Source: an uncultured Gammaproteobacteria bacterium (GTDB lineage: Bacteria; Pseudomonadota; Gammaproteobacteria; Pseudomonadales; Porticoccaceae). Taken from it: a stretch of 64,000 nt of DNA. The stretch covers positions 1 to 64,000 of the forward strand of contig CAJXRS010000002.1 of NCBI GenBank assembly GCA_913060555.1, written 5' to 3'. The position numbers and the translations under genes were made by a program. Of the stretch, positions 11,576 through 20,181 are shown piece by piece. Numbering within the stretch: position 1 is the stretch's first letter; each line of letters opens with the position of its first letter. The notes below the pieces were generated by a model, which saw only the letters and a list, made by a program, of their open reading frames with translations, did no database searches and had not been told where the DNA came from.

Positions 11576-12598
11576 TCAGGGTTCGCGGACCAGGTCACCG
11601 ACATTGAGCGGGCGGGTGGCATTCATTACCAGGCCGAAGCTCATCTGCTCGAAGGTACGAAACACCATCAGCAGCCCGGCGCGCTCGGGGGGCAAGGTGA
11701 CGATATCTTCGGAAATCCGGTCGCGGACGGTTTCTCCTGCCTTGTAAATGGCGAAGGTATCGCCGATCTCCAGGCCATCTTCCTCGCCGCGGTTGATCGC
11801 CACCACGTCGAGGTGACCCACATTGTCGATACCGCCCTCGACCGCCATGATCACGCCTTCCGCTCCGCTGGGCGGTGCACTGGGGTAGAAGACGGTTTCG
11901 ATCTTGCGGTCCTCGACCGGCAGGATACGGTCGCCGATACGGATTTCCTCGACGCTGCGGGTCGCCGCCAGTGTGAGGATCTCGCCGTCCACGGCCTTGA
12001 GCTTGCCGGAACCGATGTCCTGGGCGCGGACACCGAGGATTTCCCCGGTTTCCGGATCCACATAGTTGCCGCCGTTACGGTAAACCCCCCAGAAGGTTTG
12101 CTCAGCGGGGATTTCACCGCGCACATAGAAGTCGTCGCCGACACCGACGATGATGCTCTTCTCCTGGCCGGCGACCACATAGGGTGCGGCCTCCAGCTCG
12201 CCCGGTGCGACCACCCGGGTTCTGGACAGGAAGGTGTCGATGACATCGAGCGGCAACGCCGGAATGGCCTCTCCATGGGGCACTGCCTTGATTTCCGGGC
12301 TCAGCTTGACGTCACGGCCGCGGTTCAGGCTGAGGCGCGGCTGGCCGTCGACATAGATCAGACTGATCTCGTCGCCCGGATAGATCAGGTGCGGGTTGGC
12401 GATCTGCGGATTGACGTGCCAGATCTCCGGCCAGCGCCAGGGTTTGCTCAAAAAGAAGGCGGCGATATCCCACAGGGTGTCGCCTTTCTTGACCACATAG
12501 CGATCGGGGATGCCTTCGTTGAAGGTGTCTCTGCCCTGAGCAAAGGCCAGGGTCGCGACCAACCAGAGCCCCGCGACTACCAGCAGTATTCTTTTCAT
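11576..12598 (-). CDS. Exported LysM-domain peptidoglycan-binding protein
   Basis: This 340-aa protein has a Sec signal peptide (ILLVVAGLWLVATLAFAQ, cleavage near residue 21). One LysM domain follows at about 33-85 (YVVKKGDTLWDIAAFF, WPEIWHVNPQIANPHLIYPGDEISL). The remaining about 250 residues are beta-rich with no catalytic motif that I recognise. The combination and its position divergent from def and upstream of dprA match the conserved LysM protein of this locus in pseudomonads. It probably binds peptidoglycan in the periplasm. Confidence 0.88.
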   Translation of the reverse strand: MKRILLVVAGLWLVATLAFAQGRDTFNEGIPDRYVVKKGDTLWDIAAFFLSKPWRWPEIWHVNPQIANPHLIYPGDEISLIYVDGQPRLSLNRGRDVKLSPEIKAVPHGEAIPALPLDVIDTFLSRTRVVAPGELEAAPYVVAGQEKSIIVGVGDDFYVRGEIPAEQTFWGVYRNGGNYVDPETGEILGVRAQDIGSGKLKAVDGEILTLAATRSVEEIRIGDRILPVEDRKIETVFYPSAPPSGAEGVIMAVEGGIDNVGHLDVVAINRGEEDGLEIGDTFAIYKAGETVRDRISEDIVTLPPERAGLLMVFRTFEQMSFGLVMNATRPLNVGDLVREP

Positions 12599-12719
12599 CG
12601 CGCTCTTCCCTTGTGCAGTTTCCCGGTAATGTATACTGGCATCCGGACTCGGCCCGAACGAGCTTGTTGGGATCTTAGCAGTCGATTAACGCACTTTACT
12701 AGAAAGCTGTCACAAGTTT
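12599..12719. promoter_or_regulatory. Divergent promoter region between lysM gene and def
   Basis: This 121-bp gap is AT-richer than its neighbours and must hold promoters for both directions. TATACT at 12632-12637, preceded by an extended TG-like context (AATG), is a plausible -10 for the plus strand. The nearest -35-like element (TTGTGC, 12611-12616) is only 15 bp away, so the assignment is weak. A ribosome binding site before def is poor. Confidence 0.35.
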
Positions 12720-13226
12720 ATGGCGATTCTGACAATTCTGGAATTCCCCGATTCCAGGCTGCGCAAAGTCGCGGAACCCGTGACCGAAGTCGATGCCGCG
12801 CTGCGCAACCTGGCTACAGACATGCTGGAAACCATGTACGGCGCGCCCGGGGTCGGCCTCGCTGCCACCCAGGTCAATGTCCATCGCAGGCTGGTGGTCA
12901 TCGACGTCTCGGATGCGCGCGATCAGCCTCTGGTGCTGATCAACCCGGAAATCGCGGTACTCGACGACACACCGCGCGATTACGACGAGGGCTGCCTGTC
13001 GGTGCCCGGCTTCTATGAAAAGGTCGCCCGCCCCGAACGGATCAGGGTGCAGGCGCTGGACCTCGACGGCAATCCCTTTACCCTGGAACCGGATGGCCTG
13101 CTGTCGATATGTATCCAGCATGAGGTCGACCACCTCGACGGCAAGCTGTTCGTCGACTATCTTTCGCCCCTCAAGCGCCAGCGCATCCGCCAGAAGCTTG
13201 CCAAGCTTCAACGCGCCACGGCCTGA
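12720..13226 (+). CDS. def: Peptide deformylase
   Basis: This 168-aa metalloenzyme removes the formyl group from nascent proteins. All three metal and active-site motifs are intact: GVGLAATQV (residues about 44-52), EGCLSVP (about 90) and QHEVDHLDG (about 132-140). It is followed after 12 nt by fmt, which installs the formyl group on initiator tRNA, the usual pairing. Confidence 0.98.
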   Translation: MAILTILEFPDSRLRKVAEPVTEVDAALRNLATDMLETMYGAPGVGLAATQVNVHRRLVVIDVSDARDQPLVLINPEIAVLDDTPRDYDEGCLSVPGFYEKVARPERIRVQALDLDGNPFTLEPDGLLSICIQHEVDHLDGKLFVDYLSPLKRQRIRQKLAKLQRATA

Positions 13227-13238
13227 TCCACACCGGCC

Positions 13239-14189
13239 TTGACCGCGCCCCTGCGCATCGTCTTTGCCGGTACCCCGGCATTCGCGGCCACCCACCTGCG
13301 CGCGCTGCTCGACGCCGGGCAGGGGATCGCCGCCGTCTACACCCAACCGGACCGCCGCGCCGGCCGTGGCCGGCAGCTGGCCTCCAGCCCGGTCAAGGCG
13401 CTCGCCCTGGAGCACGGCCTGGAGGTTCGCCAGCCGGCGTCGCTGCGGGATCCGGCCGCCCAGGACGAACTCGCGGCACTGGCCGCAGATGTGCTGGTGG
13501 TGGTCGCCTACGGCCTGATCCTGCCCCAGGCCGTGCTCGACCTGCCGCGACTGGGCTGCATCAATGTCCATGCTTCCCTGCTGCCGCGCTGGCGCGGCGC
13601 CGCGCCCATCCAGCGCGCCATCGCCGCCGGCGACCGGGAAACCGGCGTCGCCATCATGCAGATGGAGGCCGGCCTCGACACCGGCCCGGTGTTGGCCACC
13701 GCTCGCTGCCAGATCGCCGCGGACGACACCGGCGGCAGCCTGCAGGACAAGCTGGCCGCCCTGGGCCCTCCGCTGCTGCTCGAAGTGCTGGCGAAGCTGG
13801 CCCGCGGACCCCTTCCGGCATTGCCCCAGGACGACCGCCTCGCCACCTATGCCGCCAAGATCGACAAGGCCGAAGCCGCCACTGACTGGCGGGAGGACGC
13901 GGTAGTCATCGACCGCCAGGTGCGTGCCTTCAATCCGGTGCCGGTCGCTCACGCCAGCCTGGCGGGGATAGCCTTGCGCATCTGGGCAGGCGAACCCTGC
14001 GCCGGCACGGCCCCGGCCGCTCCCGGAACGCTGCTGTCCGCTGACCGGAGCGGCATCCTGGTGGCCTGTGGCACCGGCGCCTACCGGATCCGCGAACTCC
14101 AATTGGTGGGACGCAAGCGGCTGAGTGCCGCCGAAGTGCTCAATAGCCGCGCCGACCTGTTTGCTCCCGGAGCAGTATTTGACCACTGA
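13239..14189 (+). CDS. fmt: Methionyl-tRNA formyltransferase
   Basis: This 316-aa enzyme transfers a formyl group from 10-formyl-THF to initiator Met-tRNA. It shows [20 protein letters not shown] at the N terminus, the catalytic [20 protein letters not shown] (Asn, His) and [13 protein letters not shown] (Asp). The C-terminal tRNA-binding domain ends near residue 300. It starts at a TTG (13239), 12 nt after the def stop. No ATG or GTG is suitably placed upstream of the Rossmann strand. Confidence 0.95.
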   Translation: MTAPLRIVFAGTPAFAATHLRALLDAGQGIAAVYTQPDRRAGRGRQLASSPVKALALEHGLEVRQPASLRDPAAQDELAALAADVLVVVAYGLILPQAVLDLPRLGCINVHASLLPRWRGAAPIQRAIAAGDRETGVAIMQMEAGLDTGPVLATARCQIAADDTGGSLQDKLAALGPPLLLEVLAKLARGPLPALPQDDRLATYAAKIDKAEAATDWREDAVVIDRQVRAFNPVPVAHASLAGIALRIWAGEPCAGTAPAAPGTLLSADRSGILVACGTGAYRIRELQLVGRKRLSAAEVLNSRADLFAPGAVFDH

Positions 14190-15489
14190 AGCCACTGAGG
14201 CCACTGAGGTCCGCGCCGCCGCGGCCCGGGTGGTCGCTGCCGTCGCCGGCGGGGAATCGCTGGATGCGGCGCTACCGCGCGAGGCGGCGCGGGTGGTCGC
14301 CCGAGACCGCGCCCTGCTGGCGGAGCTCTGCTATGGCACCCTGCGCTGGTACCCGAGGCTGACCGCAATCCTTGACCGGCTCCTTGCCCGACCGCTGAAA
14401 TCCCGGGATGGGGACCTCCGCGCGCTGCTCGCCACGGCCCTCTACCAGTTGGAGCACACGCGCATCCCCCCGCATGCGGTGGTCCACGAGACCGTCGCCG
14501 CCTGCCGCGCGCTGGCCAAGCCCTGGGCGACCGGGCTGGTCAATGCCTTGCTGCGCAACGCCCAGCGCCGCCGCCCGCAGCTCGACGCCGCGCTCGCCGA
14601 AGATCTTGCCTACCGCAGCGCGCATCCGCCCTGGCTGGCTCGGTTGCTGGCGGCGGACTGGCCCCGGGAAGCCGAGGCGGTGATGGTGGCCAACAACGCC
14701 CGTGCGCCCATGACCCTGAGGATCAATCAACGGCGCACCGACCGCGCCGCTTACCTCGAACTGCTGGCCGCTGCCGGCATCGAGGCGCGACCGGCGACCC
14801 ACAGTGCCGCCGGCATCCTGCTCGGCTCACCCCGCGCGGTAGCCGAACTGCCGGGCTTTGCCGCGGGGCTGGTGAGCGTGCAGGACGAGGCAGCGCAACT
14901 GTGTGCCCCGCTGCTGGCGCCGGGTCAACGGCTGCTGGACGCCTGCTGCGCCCCGGGCGGCAAGACCGGCCACCTGCTGGAACTGGCGCCGGACGGCGCC
15001 GAACTGGTGGCTATCGACAACAGCCGGCAACGCCTGGCGCTGGTCGCCGACAATCTGGATCGCCTGGGCCTGCAGGCGCGATTGCTCGACGCCGACGCCG
15101 GGGCCCCGGAGACCTGGTGGGACGGCACCCCCTTCGACCGCATCCTGCTGGACGCCCCCTGTTCCGCCACCGGGGTACTGCGCCGGCATCCCGATATCAA
15201 ACTGCTGCGCCGGGCGGGCGACATTGCTAAGCTGGCCGCTGCCCAGCGGCGCCTGTTGTTGGCACTCTGGGAGCTGCTGGCACCGGGCGGACTGCTGCTC
15301 TACGCGACCTGTTCGGTGCTGTGCGCCGAAAACGATGCCGTGGTGGCGACGCTCACCGCCGCACGGGCGGACGCGCGGCCATTGCCGCTGCCCGGCATCC
15401 CGGGCGCCGCCACCGCGGCGGGCCGGCAATGGCTGCCGGGAACGGATGACAACGACGGGTTCTACTATGCGCTGCTGGAAAAACGCTGA
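14179..15489 (+). CDS. rsmB: 16S rRNA m5C967 methyltransferase
   Basis: This 436-aa protein has an N-terminal NusB-like RNA-binding domain (residues about 8-150) and a C-terminal SAM-dependent methyltransferase domain. The latter has [18 protein letters not shown] (SAM motif I), [17 protein letters not shown] (catalytic motif IV Cys) and LYATCSVL (motif VI Cys). I chose the TTG at 14179, preceded by GGAG with good spacing and overlapping the fmt stop by 11 nt. The first codons encode a TEATEATE repeat from a 9-bp tandem repeat. Confidence 0.94.
   Translation: MTTEATEATEVRAAAARVVAAVAGGESLDAALPREAARVVARDRALLAELCYGTLRWYPRLTAILDRLLARPLKSRDGDLRALLATALYQLEHTRIPPHAVVHETVAACRALAKPWATGLVNALLRNAQRRRPQLDAALAEDLAYRSAHPPWLARLLAADWPREAEAVMVANNARAPMTLRINQRRTDRAAYLELLAAAGIEARPATHSAAGILLGSPRAVAELPGFAAGLVSVQDEAAQLCAPLLAPGQRLLDACCAPGGKTGHLLELAPDGAELVAIDNSRQRLALVADNLDRLGLQARLLDADAGAPETWWDGTPFDRILLDAPCSATGVLRRHPDIKLLRRAGDIAKLAAAQRRLLLALWELLAPGGLLLYATCSVLCAENDAVVATLTAARADARPLPLPGIPGAATAAGRQWLPGTDDNDGFYYALLEKR
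14183..14209 (+). repeat. 9-bp tandem repeat (3 copies) across fmt stop / rsmB start
   Basis: Three copies of CCACTGAGG (first copy CCACTGAAG) lie in tandem. In the fmt frame the TGA of the first copy is the stop codon. In the rsmB frame the repeat encodes repeating Thr-Glu-Ala. It is one of three TGA-containing tandem repeats on gene ends in this window. Confidence 0.8.
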
Positions 15490-15525
15490 CCGCCGCACCA
15501 CTACCGGGAGCCGACCGACCCGACC

Positions 15526-16908
15526 ATGAAAATCGTGATCATCGGCGCCGGTGCCGTGGGCGGGACCCTGGCCGAGCATCTGGCGCGCGAAGCCAATGAC
15601 ATCACCCTGATCGACCTGGACGAGCAGTTGCTGGGCGAACTCCAGGATCGCCTCGATATCCGCACCCTGCCCGGTTCCGGAGCGCATCCGGACGTGCTCT
15701 ACGCGGCCGGTATCGAGGATGCCGACATGCTGGTCGCGGTCACCAGTAGTGATGAAGTCAACATGATCGCCTGCCAGGTCGCGGCGACCCTGTTCAAGAC
15801 CCCCACCAAGATCGCCCGCATCCGCAGCGCCAGCTATATCCAGTCCCGTTACCGGGAGACATTGTTCGGCCAGAACGGGATCCCGGTCGATGTGTTGATC
15901 ACCCCGGAACAGGCGGTCACCGACTATATTCACCGGCTGATCGAGCGCCCGGGCGCGCTGCAGGTGCTGGATTTCGCCGGCCGCCGCATCCAGCTGGTGG
16001 GGATGCGCGCCGAGGTCGGCGGCCGCCTGGTGGGCGAGGAGCTGCGCGAGATCCAGCGCCATATCCCCAATATCGAAACCCGCGCCGCCGCCATCTACCG
16101 GCGCGACCGCTCGCTGATCCCGGAGGGCGACACCGTCATCGAAGAGGGCGACGAGGTGTTCTTCATCGCCGCGGCGCGCGACATTCGTCGGGTGATGGCG
16201 GAACTGGCGCCGGAGGCCAAGCCCTATCAGCGCATCATCATCGCCGGCGGCGGCAACATCGGCCACCGCCTGGCCAGCGCCCTGGAACAACGCCTCAACG
16301 TCAAGGTGATCGAACAGTCTCCGCCGCGCGGCGCCAGGCTCGCCGAACTCCTCAATCGCGCCGTGGTGCTGATCGGACGCGCCGACGACCGCGAGCTGCT
16401 GCTCGACGAGAATATCGACAAGACCGACCTGTTCCTTGCGGTAACCAACGACGACAAGGCCAACATCATGTCCTCGATCCTCGCCAAGCGCCTCGGCGCC
16501 GGCAAGGTGATGACCTTGATCAGCAACCCGGTGTACGCCGATCTGGTGCAGGGCAGCGAGATCGATGTCGCCATCTCGCCCCAACAGGCGACCACCAGCG
16601 CGCTGCTCAGCCACGTGCGGCGCGGTGACACGGTGAATGCTCACTCACTGCGCCGAGGCGCCGCCGAGGCGCTGGAGATCATCGCCCACGGCGATGCCAG
16701 GAACTCCCGGGTGGTGGGGCGCGCCATCGATCAGATCAAGCTGCCGCGGGGCGCCACCATCCCCGCCCTGGTCCGCGACGGCGAGGTGATCATCGCTCAC
16801 CACGACACCGTGATCGAAAGCAACGACCACGTCATCGTGTTCATCCTCGACAAGCGTTACACCCGCGACGTGGAAAAGCTGTTCCAGGTCGGCCTGACCT
16901 TCTTCTAG
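15526..16908 (+). CDS. trkA: Trk potassium uptake regulatory protein TrkA
   Basis: This 460-aa peripheral membrane protein gates the TrkH potassium channel. It has two RCK units, each an NAD/nucleotide-binding Rossmann domain plus a TrkA-C domain: IIGAGAVGGTLAEHLA at the N terminus and IIAGGGNIGHRLASAL at about 236-251. TrkA-C regions follow at about 145-220 and 370-455. The length matches E. coli TrkA. trkH follows after 10 nt, giving a complete gating and pore pair. Confidence 0.97.
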   Translation: MKIVIIGAGAVGGTLAEHLAREANDITLIDLDEQLLGELQDRLDIRTLPGSGAHPDVLYAAGIEDADMLVAVTSSDEVNMIACQVAATLFKTPTKIARIRSASYIQSRYRETLFGQNGIPVDVLITPEQAVTDYIHRLIERPGALQVLDFAGRRIQLVGMRAEVGGRLVGEELREIQRHIPNIETRAAAIYRRDRSLIPEGDTVIEEGDEVFFIAAARDIRRVMAELAPEAKPYQRIIIAGGGNIGHRLASALEQRLNVKVIEQSPPRGARLAELLNRAVVLIGRADDRELLLDENIDKTDLFLAVTNDDKANIMSSILAKRLGAGKVMTLISNPVYADLVQGSEIDVAISPQQATTSALLSHVRRGDTVNAHSLRRGAAEALEIIAHGDARNSRVVGRAIDQIKLPRGATIPALVRDGEVIIAHHDTVIESNDHVIVFILDKRYTRDVEKLFQVGLTFF

Positions 16909-16918
16909 CGGCGGCACC

Positions 16919-18367
16919 ATGCATTTTTCGGCCGTGGCCAGGGTATTGGGTTTGATGCTGATGCTGTTCAGCATCACCCTGCTGGTCCCGATCCCGGTGG
17001 CCAGCTACTACGGCGAGGATACCCAGGGGGCGTTCTTTCTCGCCTTTGCGATCACCTTTTCCCTGGGCATGCTGATCTGGCTGCCCTACAGCCGCACTGC
17101 GGCCGACATGCGCACCCGCGACGGCTTCGTGGTCACGGTGTTGTTCTGGCTGGTGCTCGGGCTGATGGGCGCCATTCCGCTGATGCTCGCCGAGCCGTTG
17201 CAGCTCGGCATCGCCGACGCCGCCTTCGAGGCCATCTCCGGGCTGACCACCACTGGTGGCACCGTGATTACCGGGCTCGACGCCCTGCCCAGGTCGATTC
17301 TCTACTACCGCCAGCAGCTGCACTGGCTGGGCGGCATCGGTATCGTGGTCATCGCCGTGGCGATCATGCCCATGCTGGGTATCGGCGGCATGCAGCTTTA
17401 CCGCGCCGAGGCCCCCGGGCCGGTGAAGGACGCCAAGCTAACGCCGCGAATCACCGAAACCGCCAAGGCGCTGTTTTTCATCTATCTCGTCCTCACCCTG
17501 GTCTGCATCCTCGCCTACTGGATCGCCGGCATGAGTCCGTTCGACGCTATCGGCCACGCCTTTTCCACGGTATCCACCGGCGGGTTTTCCACCCATGACG
17601 CCAGTATCGGCTGGTTCGACAGCCCCGCGATCATCATCATCACCATCGTCTTCATGATCCTGGCCGGACTCAACTTCGGGCTCCACTTCCTGGTCTGGAA
17701 CCGGCGCACGCCCCGGCAATACCTACGCGATCCCGAGGCGCGCCTCTTCCTGGTGCTGCTGATCACGGGTTGCATGGTGGTCGGTCTGTACCTTTATGCC
17801 ACGGCGACCTACGACAGCCCGGGGAGCCTGCTGCACGGCAGCTTCCAGTTTGTGTCGATCATGACCTCGACCGGCTACGGCACCGCGAACTTCTCCCAGT
17901 GGCCCAGCTTTCTGCCGGTGTTTCTGGTGGTTTCCTCCTTTTTCGGCGGCTGCGGCGGCTCCACCTCCGGCGGCGTCAAGATCGGCCGCATGCTGATCCT
18001 GGCCAAGCAGTGCCTCAACGAGTTCTACCGGCTGATCCATCCCAATGCGATCCGGCCCCTGAAACTGGGCGACCGCGCCGTCGGGGTGCGTGTCGCCGAT
18101 GCCATCTGGGCGTTCTTCGGCGTCTATCTGGCGGTGTTCTACGGCATCACCCTGCTGCTGCTGGCCTCCGGGCTGGATTTCGAGACGGCCTGGTCGGCAA
18201 CCGCCGCCTGCCTCAACAATATGGGTCCGGGGCTGGGCGAGGTGGCGGCCAGCTTCGGCGGCATCAGCGATTTCGCGAAGTGGGTGCTGTGTGCCGCCAT
18301 GCTGCTCGGCCGGCTGGAGATCTTCACCATGCTGGTGTTGTTGAGTCCGGCATTCTGGCGGCGCTGA
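16919..18367 (+). CDS. trkH: Trk potassium uptake channel TrkH
   Basis: This 482-aa inner-membrane protein has about ten hydrophobic helices and four selectivity-filter P-loops: LTTTGGTV (about 118), STVSTGGFST (about 218), MTSTGYGTANF (about 316) and NNMGPGLG (about 435). Such filters conduct K+ in SKT-family channels. The length matches TrkH/TrkG. It is probably cotranscribed with trkA. Confidence 0.96.
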   Translation: MHFSAVARVLGLMLMLFSITLLVPIPVASYYGEDTQGAFFLAFAITFSLGMLIWLPYSRTAADMRTRDGFVVTVLFWLVLGLMGAIPLMLAEPLQLGIADAAFEAISGLTTTGGTVITGLDALPRSILYYRQQLHWLGGIGIVVIAVAIMPMLGIGGMQLYRAEAPGPVKDAKLTPRITETAKALFFIYLVLTLVCILAYWIAGMSPFDAIGHAFSTVSTGGFSTHDASIGWFDSPAIIIITIVFMILAGLNFGLHFLVWNRRTPRQYLRDPEARLFLVLLITGCMVVGLYLYATATYDSPGSLLHGSFQFVSIMTSTGYGTANFSQWPSFLPVFLVVSSFFGGCGGSTSGGVKIGRMLILAKQCLNEFYRLIHPNAIRPLKLGDRAVGVRVADAIWAFFGVYLAVFYGITLLLLASGLDFETAWSATAACLNNMGPGLGEVAASFGGISDFAKWVLCAAMLLGRLEIFTMLVLLSPAFWRR

Positions 18368-18384
18368 GAAGTATCGGCCCACCA

Positions 18385-18560
18385 ACCGCCGGACGATGAG
18401 CGTGCGCCGCGCCTGCGCCCAGCAGCCGGCGTGGACGACATCGGGTTGGCGGCGCAGGGCAGGGTAGCCGGCATAATCGGCGGTGTGCAGGTAACCAGCC
18501 CTGAAGCAGCTGCGGTCACCTCGCTGCCGCGACTGCGGTGGTAGTCGTAGCGGATCGATT
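18385..18560 (-). pseudogene. Decayed IS66-family transposase (TnpC) fragment
   Basis: Translating the minus strand from about 18560 gives IRYDYHRSRGSEV. After a -1/+2 type frame change it continues FRAGYLHTADYAGYPALRRQPDVVHAGCWAQARRT. This follows the core of IS66 transposases, where an F/YDYxxSRxxEV segment leads into a GYLxTDxYAGY motif and then VxHxGCWAHARR. The two pieces are in different frames and both ends are missing, so it is a remnant of about 60 codons. It fills the gap between trkH and the macro-domain gene. Confidence 0.6.
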
Positions 18561-18574
18561 CATCCATCGAGCGG

Positions 18575-18591
18575 GCGGGCCACCGGCCCGC
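18575..18591. terminator. GC-rich hairpin beyond IS66 remnant
   Basis: GCGGGCC (18575-18581) and GGCCCGC (18585-18591) form a perfect 7-bp stem with a 3-nt loop, about 30 bp downstream of the macro-domain gene stop on the minus strand. There is no T-tract. It could terminate the macro gene or be part of the inserted element. Confidence 0.35.
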
Positions 18592-18621
18592 ACTCACAGG
18601 TGGTAAACGCCCTGTGGCCCA

Positions 18622-19101
18622 CTAGTCCTCGACGCCTTCGATATGCGGGTTGAAGATGGTATACAGATAGACCTTGGCCGGCAGGTCGCCCAGATGTTTT
18701 TCGATCAGGGGCTTGACGTCGCGCCAGTCCAGCTCGCCGGCGCCGGTGCCAAGCCTGGGCAGCGCGACACGGCGCAGTCCTTCCTGCTCGATGAAGGCGC
18801 GCAGCTGGATCAACGCCTGCTCCACCCATTCGAGCCGCGCCTTGCCGCTATGGTCCGCGGCAGCCTCCCGGATGAACAGGCTCAGCACCCGGGGTCCGGC
18901 ACCGTTGCGCCAGGCCCACAAACTGCCGGGTTCCGGCGCGCCTGCGGCACAGTGCTGTGCGAAGTCTTCGATAATGCCCGGGTGTCGCCGGCTGACGGCC
19001 TGGGCCACCCCGCTGTGGAAATCCTCATTGGCCGCGATGCCTTGCACGATGGCGTCGGACTTGCTGAAGGCGATATTGCCTACCAAGGCTTCTTTGATCA
19101 T
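18622..19101 (-). CDS. Macro-domain (ADP-ribose-binding) protein
   Basis: This 159-aa single-domain protein is probably a cytoplasmic ADP-ribose or ADP-ribosyl hydrolase. It shows the macro fold signatures DAIVQGIAANEDFHSGVAQAV (residues about 13-33) and VALPRLGTGAGELDWRDV (about 117-134). The lack of the classic NAANxxLxGGGGVA loop puts it nearer the Poa1/TARG1-like type than MacroD. The ATG at 19101 begins MIKEALVGNIAF; the longer frame runs through a palindrome and promoter region. It is divergent from purU. Confidence 0.8.
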   Translation of the reverse strand: MIKEALVGNIAFSKSDAIVQGIAANEDFHSGVAQAVSRRHPGIIEDFAQHCAAGAPEPGSLWAWRNGAGPRVLSLFIREAAADHSGKARLEWVEQALIQLRAFIEQEGLRRVALPRLGTGAGELDWRDVKPLIEKHLGDLPAKVYLYTIFNPHIEGVED

Positions 19102-19165
19102 GGCGGTACACTCCGGTGGCCAGACAATGGGTCGGATTCCAGTATCCGCCGTCGCCGCCGGCTCA

Positions 19166-19183
19166 CCATGACCCAGGTCATGG
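19166..19183. promoter_or_regulatory. 18-bp perfect palindrome upstream of purU
   Basis: CCATGACC (19166-19173) and GGTCATGG (19176-19183) are perfect inverted copies around a CA centre. The site lies in the 146-bp divergent gap between the macro-domain gene and purU, directly next to the best purU -35 element. This layout suggests a dimeric repressor or activator site. I cannot name the regulator. Confidence 0.5.
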
Positions 19184-19186
19184 GGT

Positions 19187-19215
19187 TTGCTTTTTCCGGA
19201 ATCACTGTGTTTTAT
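19187..19215 (+). promoter_or_regulatory. Candidate sigma70 promoter of purU
   Basis: TTGCTT (19187-19192) and TTTTAT (19210-19215) are separated by 17 bp and lie 33 bp before the purU ATG. The hexamers match consensus at 3-4 positions each. The neighbouring palindrome ends 3 bp upstream of the -35. Confidence 0.35.
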
Positions 19216-19247
19216 GGCGCCCTTTGCGGTAGTTCGCAGGTCCTGGC

Positions 19248-20111
19248 ATGACATCAGAGACGCACGGAGTCCGCTTGATTCTGTCCTGTCCGGACCGGGT
19301 CGGCATCGTCGCCGCAGTGAGTTCTTTCCTGGCCGCCGAAGGCGGACTCATCACCGAAGCCAACCACTATCGCGATCCCGAATCCGAGTGGTTCTTTGCA
19401 CGCCAGGACATTGCCGCGAACTCGCTGCCCTATGGCGCGGAAGAGCTGCGCCGCAGGTTCGCGCCATTGGCCGGGGAGCTGGGCCTGGAATGGCGGGTGG
19501 TGGAGACCAGAGTCCCCAAGCGGGTGGTGATCATGGTCAGCCGCCAGGCGCACTGTCTGGCGGATCTGCTCTACCGCTGGCGCAGCGGAGATCTGCCCTG
19601 CGAAGTGGCCGCGGTGCTTTCCAACCACGACGATCTGCGCAGCTACGTGGAGTGGCATGGTATTCCCTATCACCACTTGTCCGTGCAGCAAGGAGACCGA
19701 GACGCCCACTTCGCGGCGGTCACCGCATTGCTCGCGGAGCTGGCTCCCGATGTGGTGGTGCTGGCGCGCTACATGCAAATTCTGCCGAGCTTTCTGTGCC
19801 GGGCCTATGCGGGGCGCATCATCAACATCCACCACAGTTTTCTGCCCGCTTTCGCCGGTGCCAGGCCCTATCATCAGGCCGCCGAGCGCGGGGTGAAACT
19901 GATCGGCGCCACCTGCCACTATGTGACCGAGGCTCTGGATGCGGGGCCGATCATCGATCAGGACATCGCCCGCATCAGCCATCACGACGCTGTCCCGGAC
20001 ATGGTGCGCAAGGGCAAGGACATCGAAAAGATCGTGCTCGCCCGCGGCCTGCGCTTTCATCTGGAAGATCGGGTGTTGATTCACGGCAACAAAACCGTGG
20101 TTTTCGAGTAG
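19248..20111 (+). CDS. purU: Formyltetrahydrofolate deformylase
   Basis: This 287-aa enzyme hydrolyses 10-formyl-THF to THF and formate, balancing one-carbon pools. An N-terminal ACT domain (residues about 8-85, LILSCPDRVGIVAAVSSFLA) precedes a formyltransferase-like catalytic domain with the Asn-His-Asp triad in INIHHSFLPAFAGARPYHQA and LDAGPIIDQDIARI. In several bacteria the ACT domain senses methionine or glycine; here this is inference. A short spacer separates it from the ferredoxin reductase gene. Confidence 0.96.
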   Translation: MTSETHGVRLILSCPDRVGIVAAVSSFLAAEGGLITEANHYRDPESEWFFARQDIAANSLPYGAEELRRRFAPLAGELGLEWRVVETRVPKRVVIMVSRQAHCLADLLYRWRSGDLPCEVAAVLSNHDDLRSYVEWHGIPYHHLSVQQGDRDAHFAAVTALLAELAPDVVVLARYMQILPSFLCRAYAGRIINIHHSFLPAFAGARPYHQAAERGVKLIGATCHYVTEALDAGPIIDQDIARISHHDAVPDMVRKGKDIEKIVLARGLRFHLEDRVLIHGNKTVVFE

Positions 20112-20181
20112 ATGCAGTCGCCGGGGCTGCGGCACCATCCGCTTTTTTTTGCAGCCGCCGGTTCGCCGAAGGAGTAGCGCC

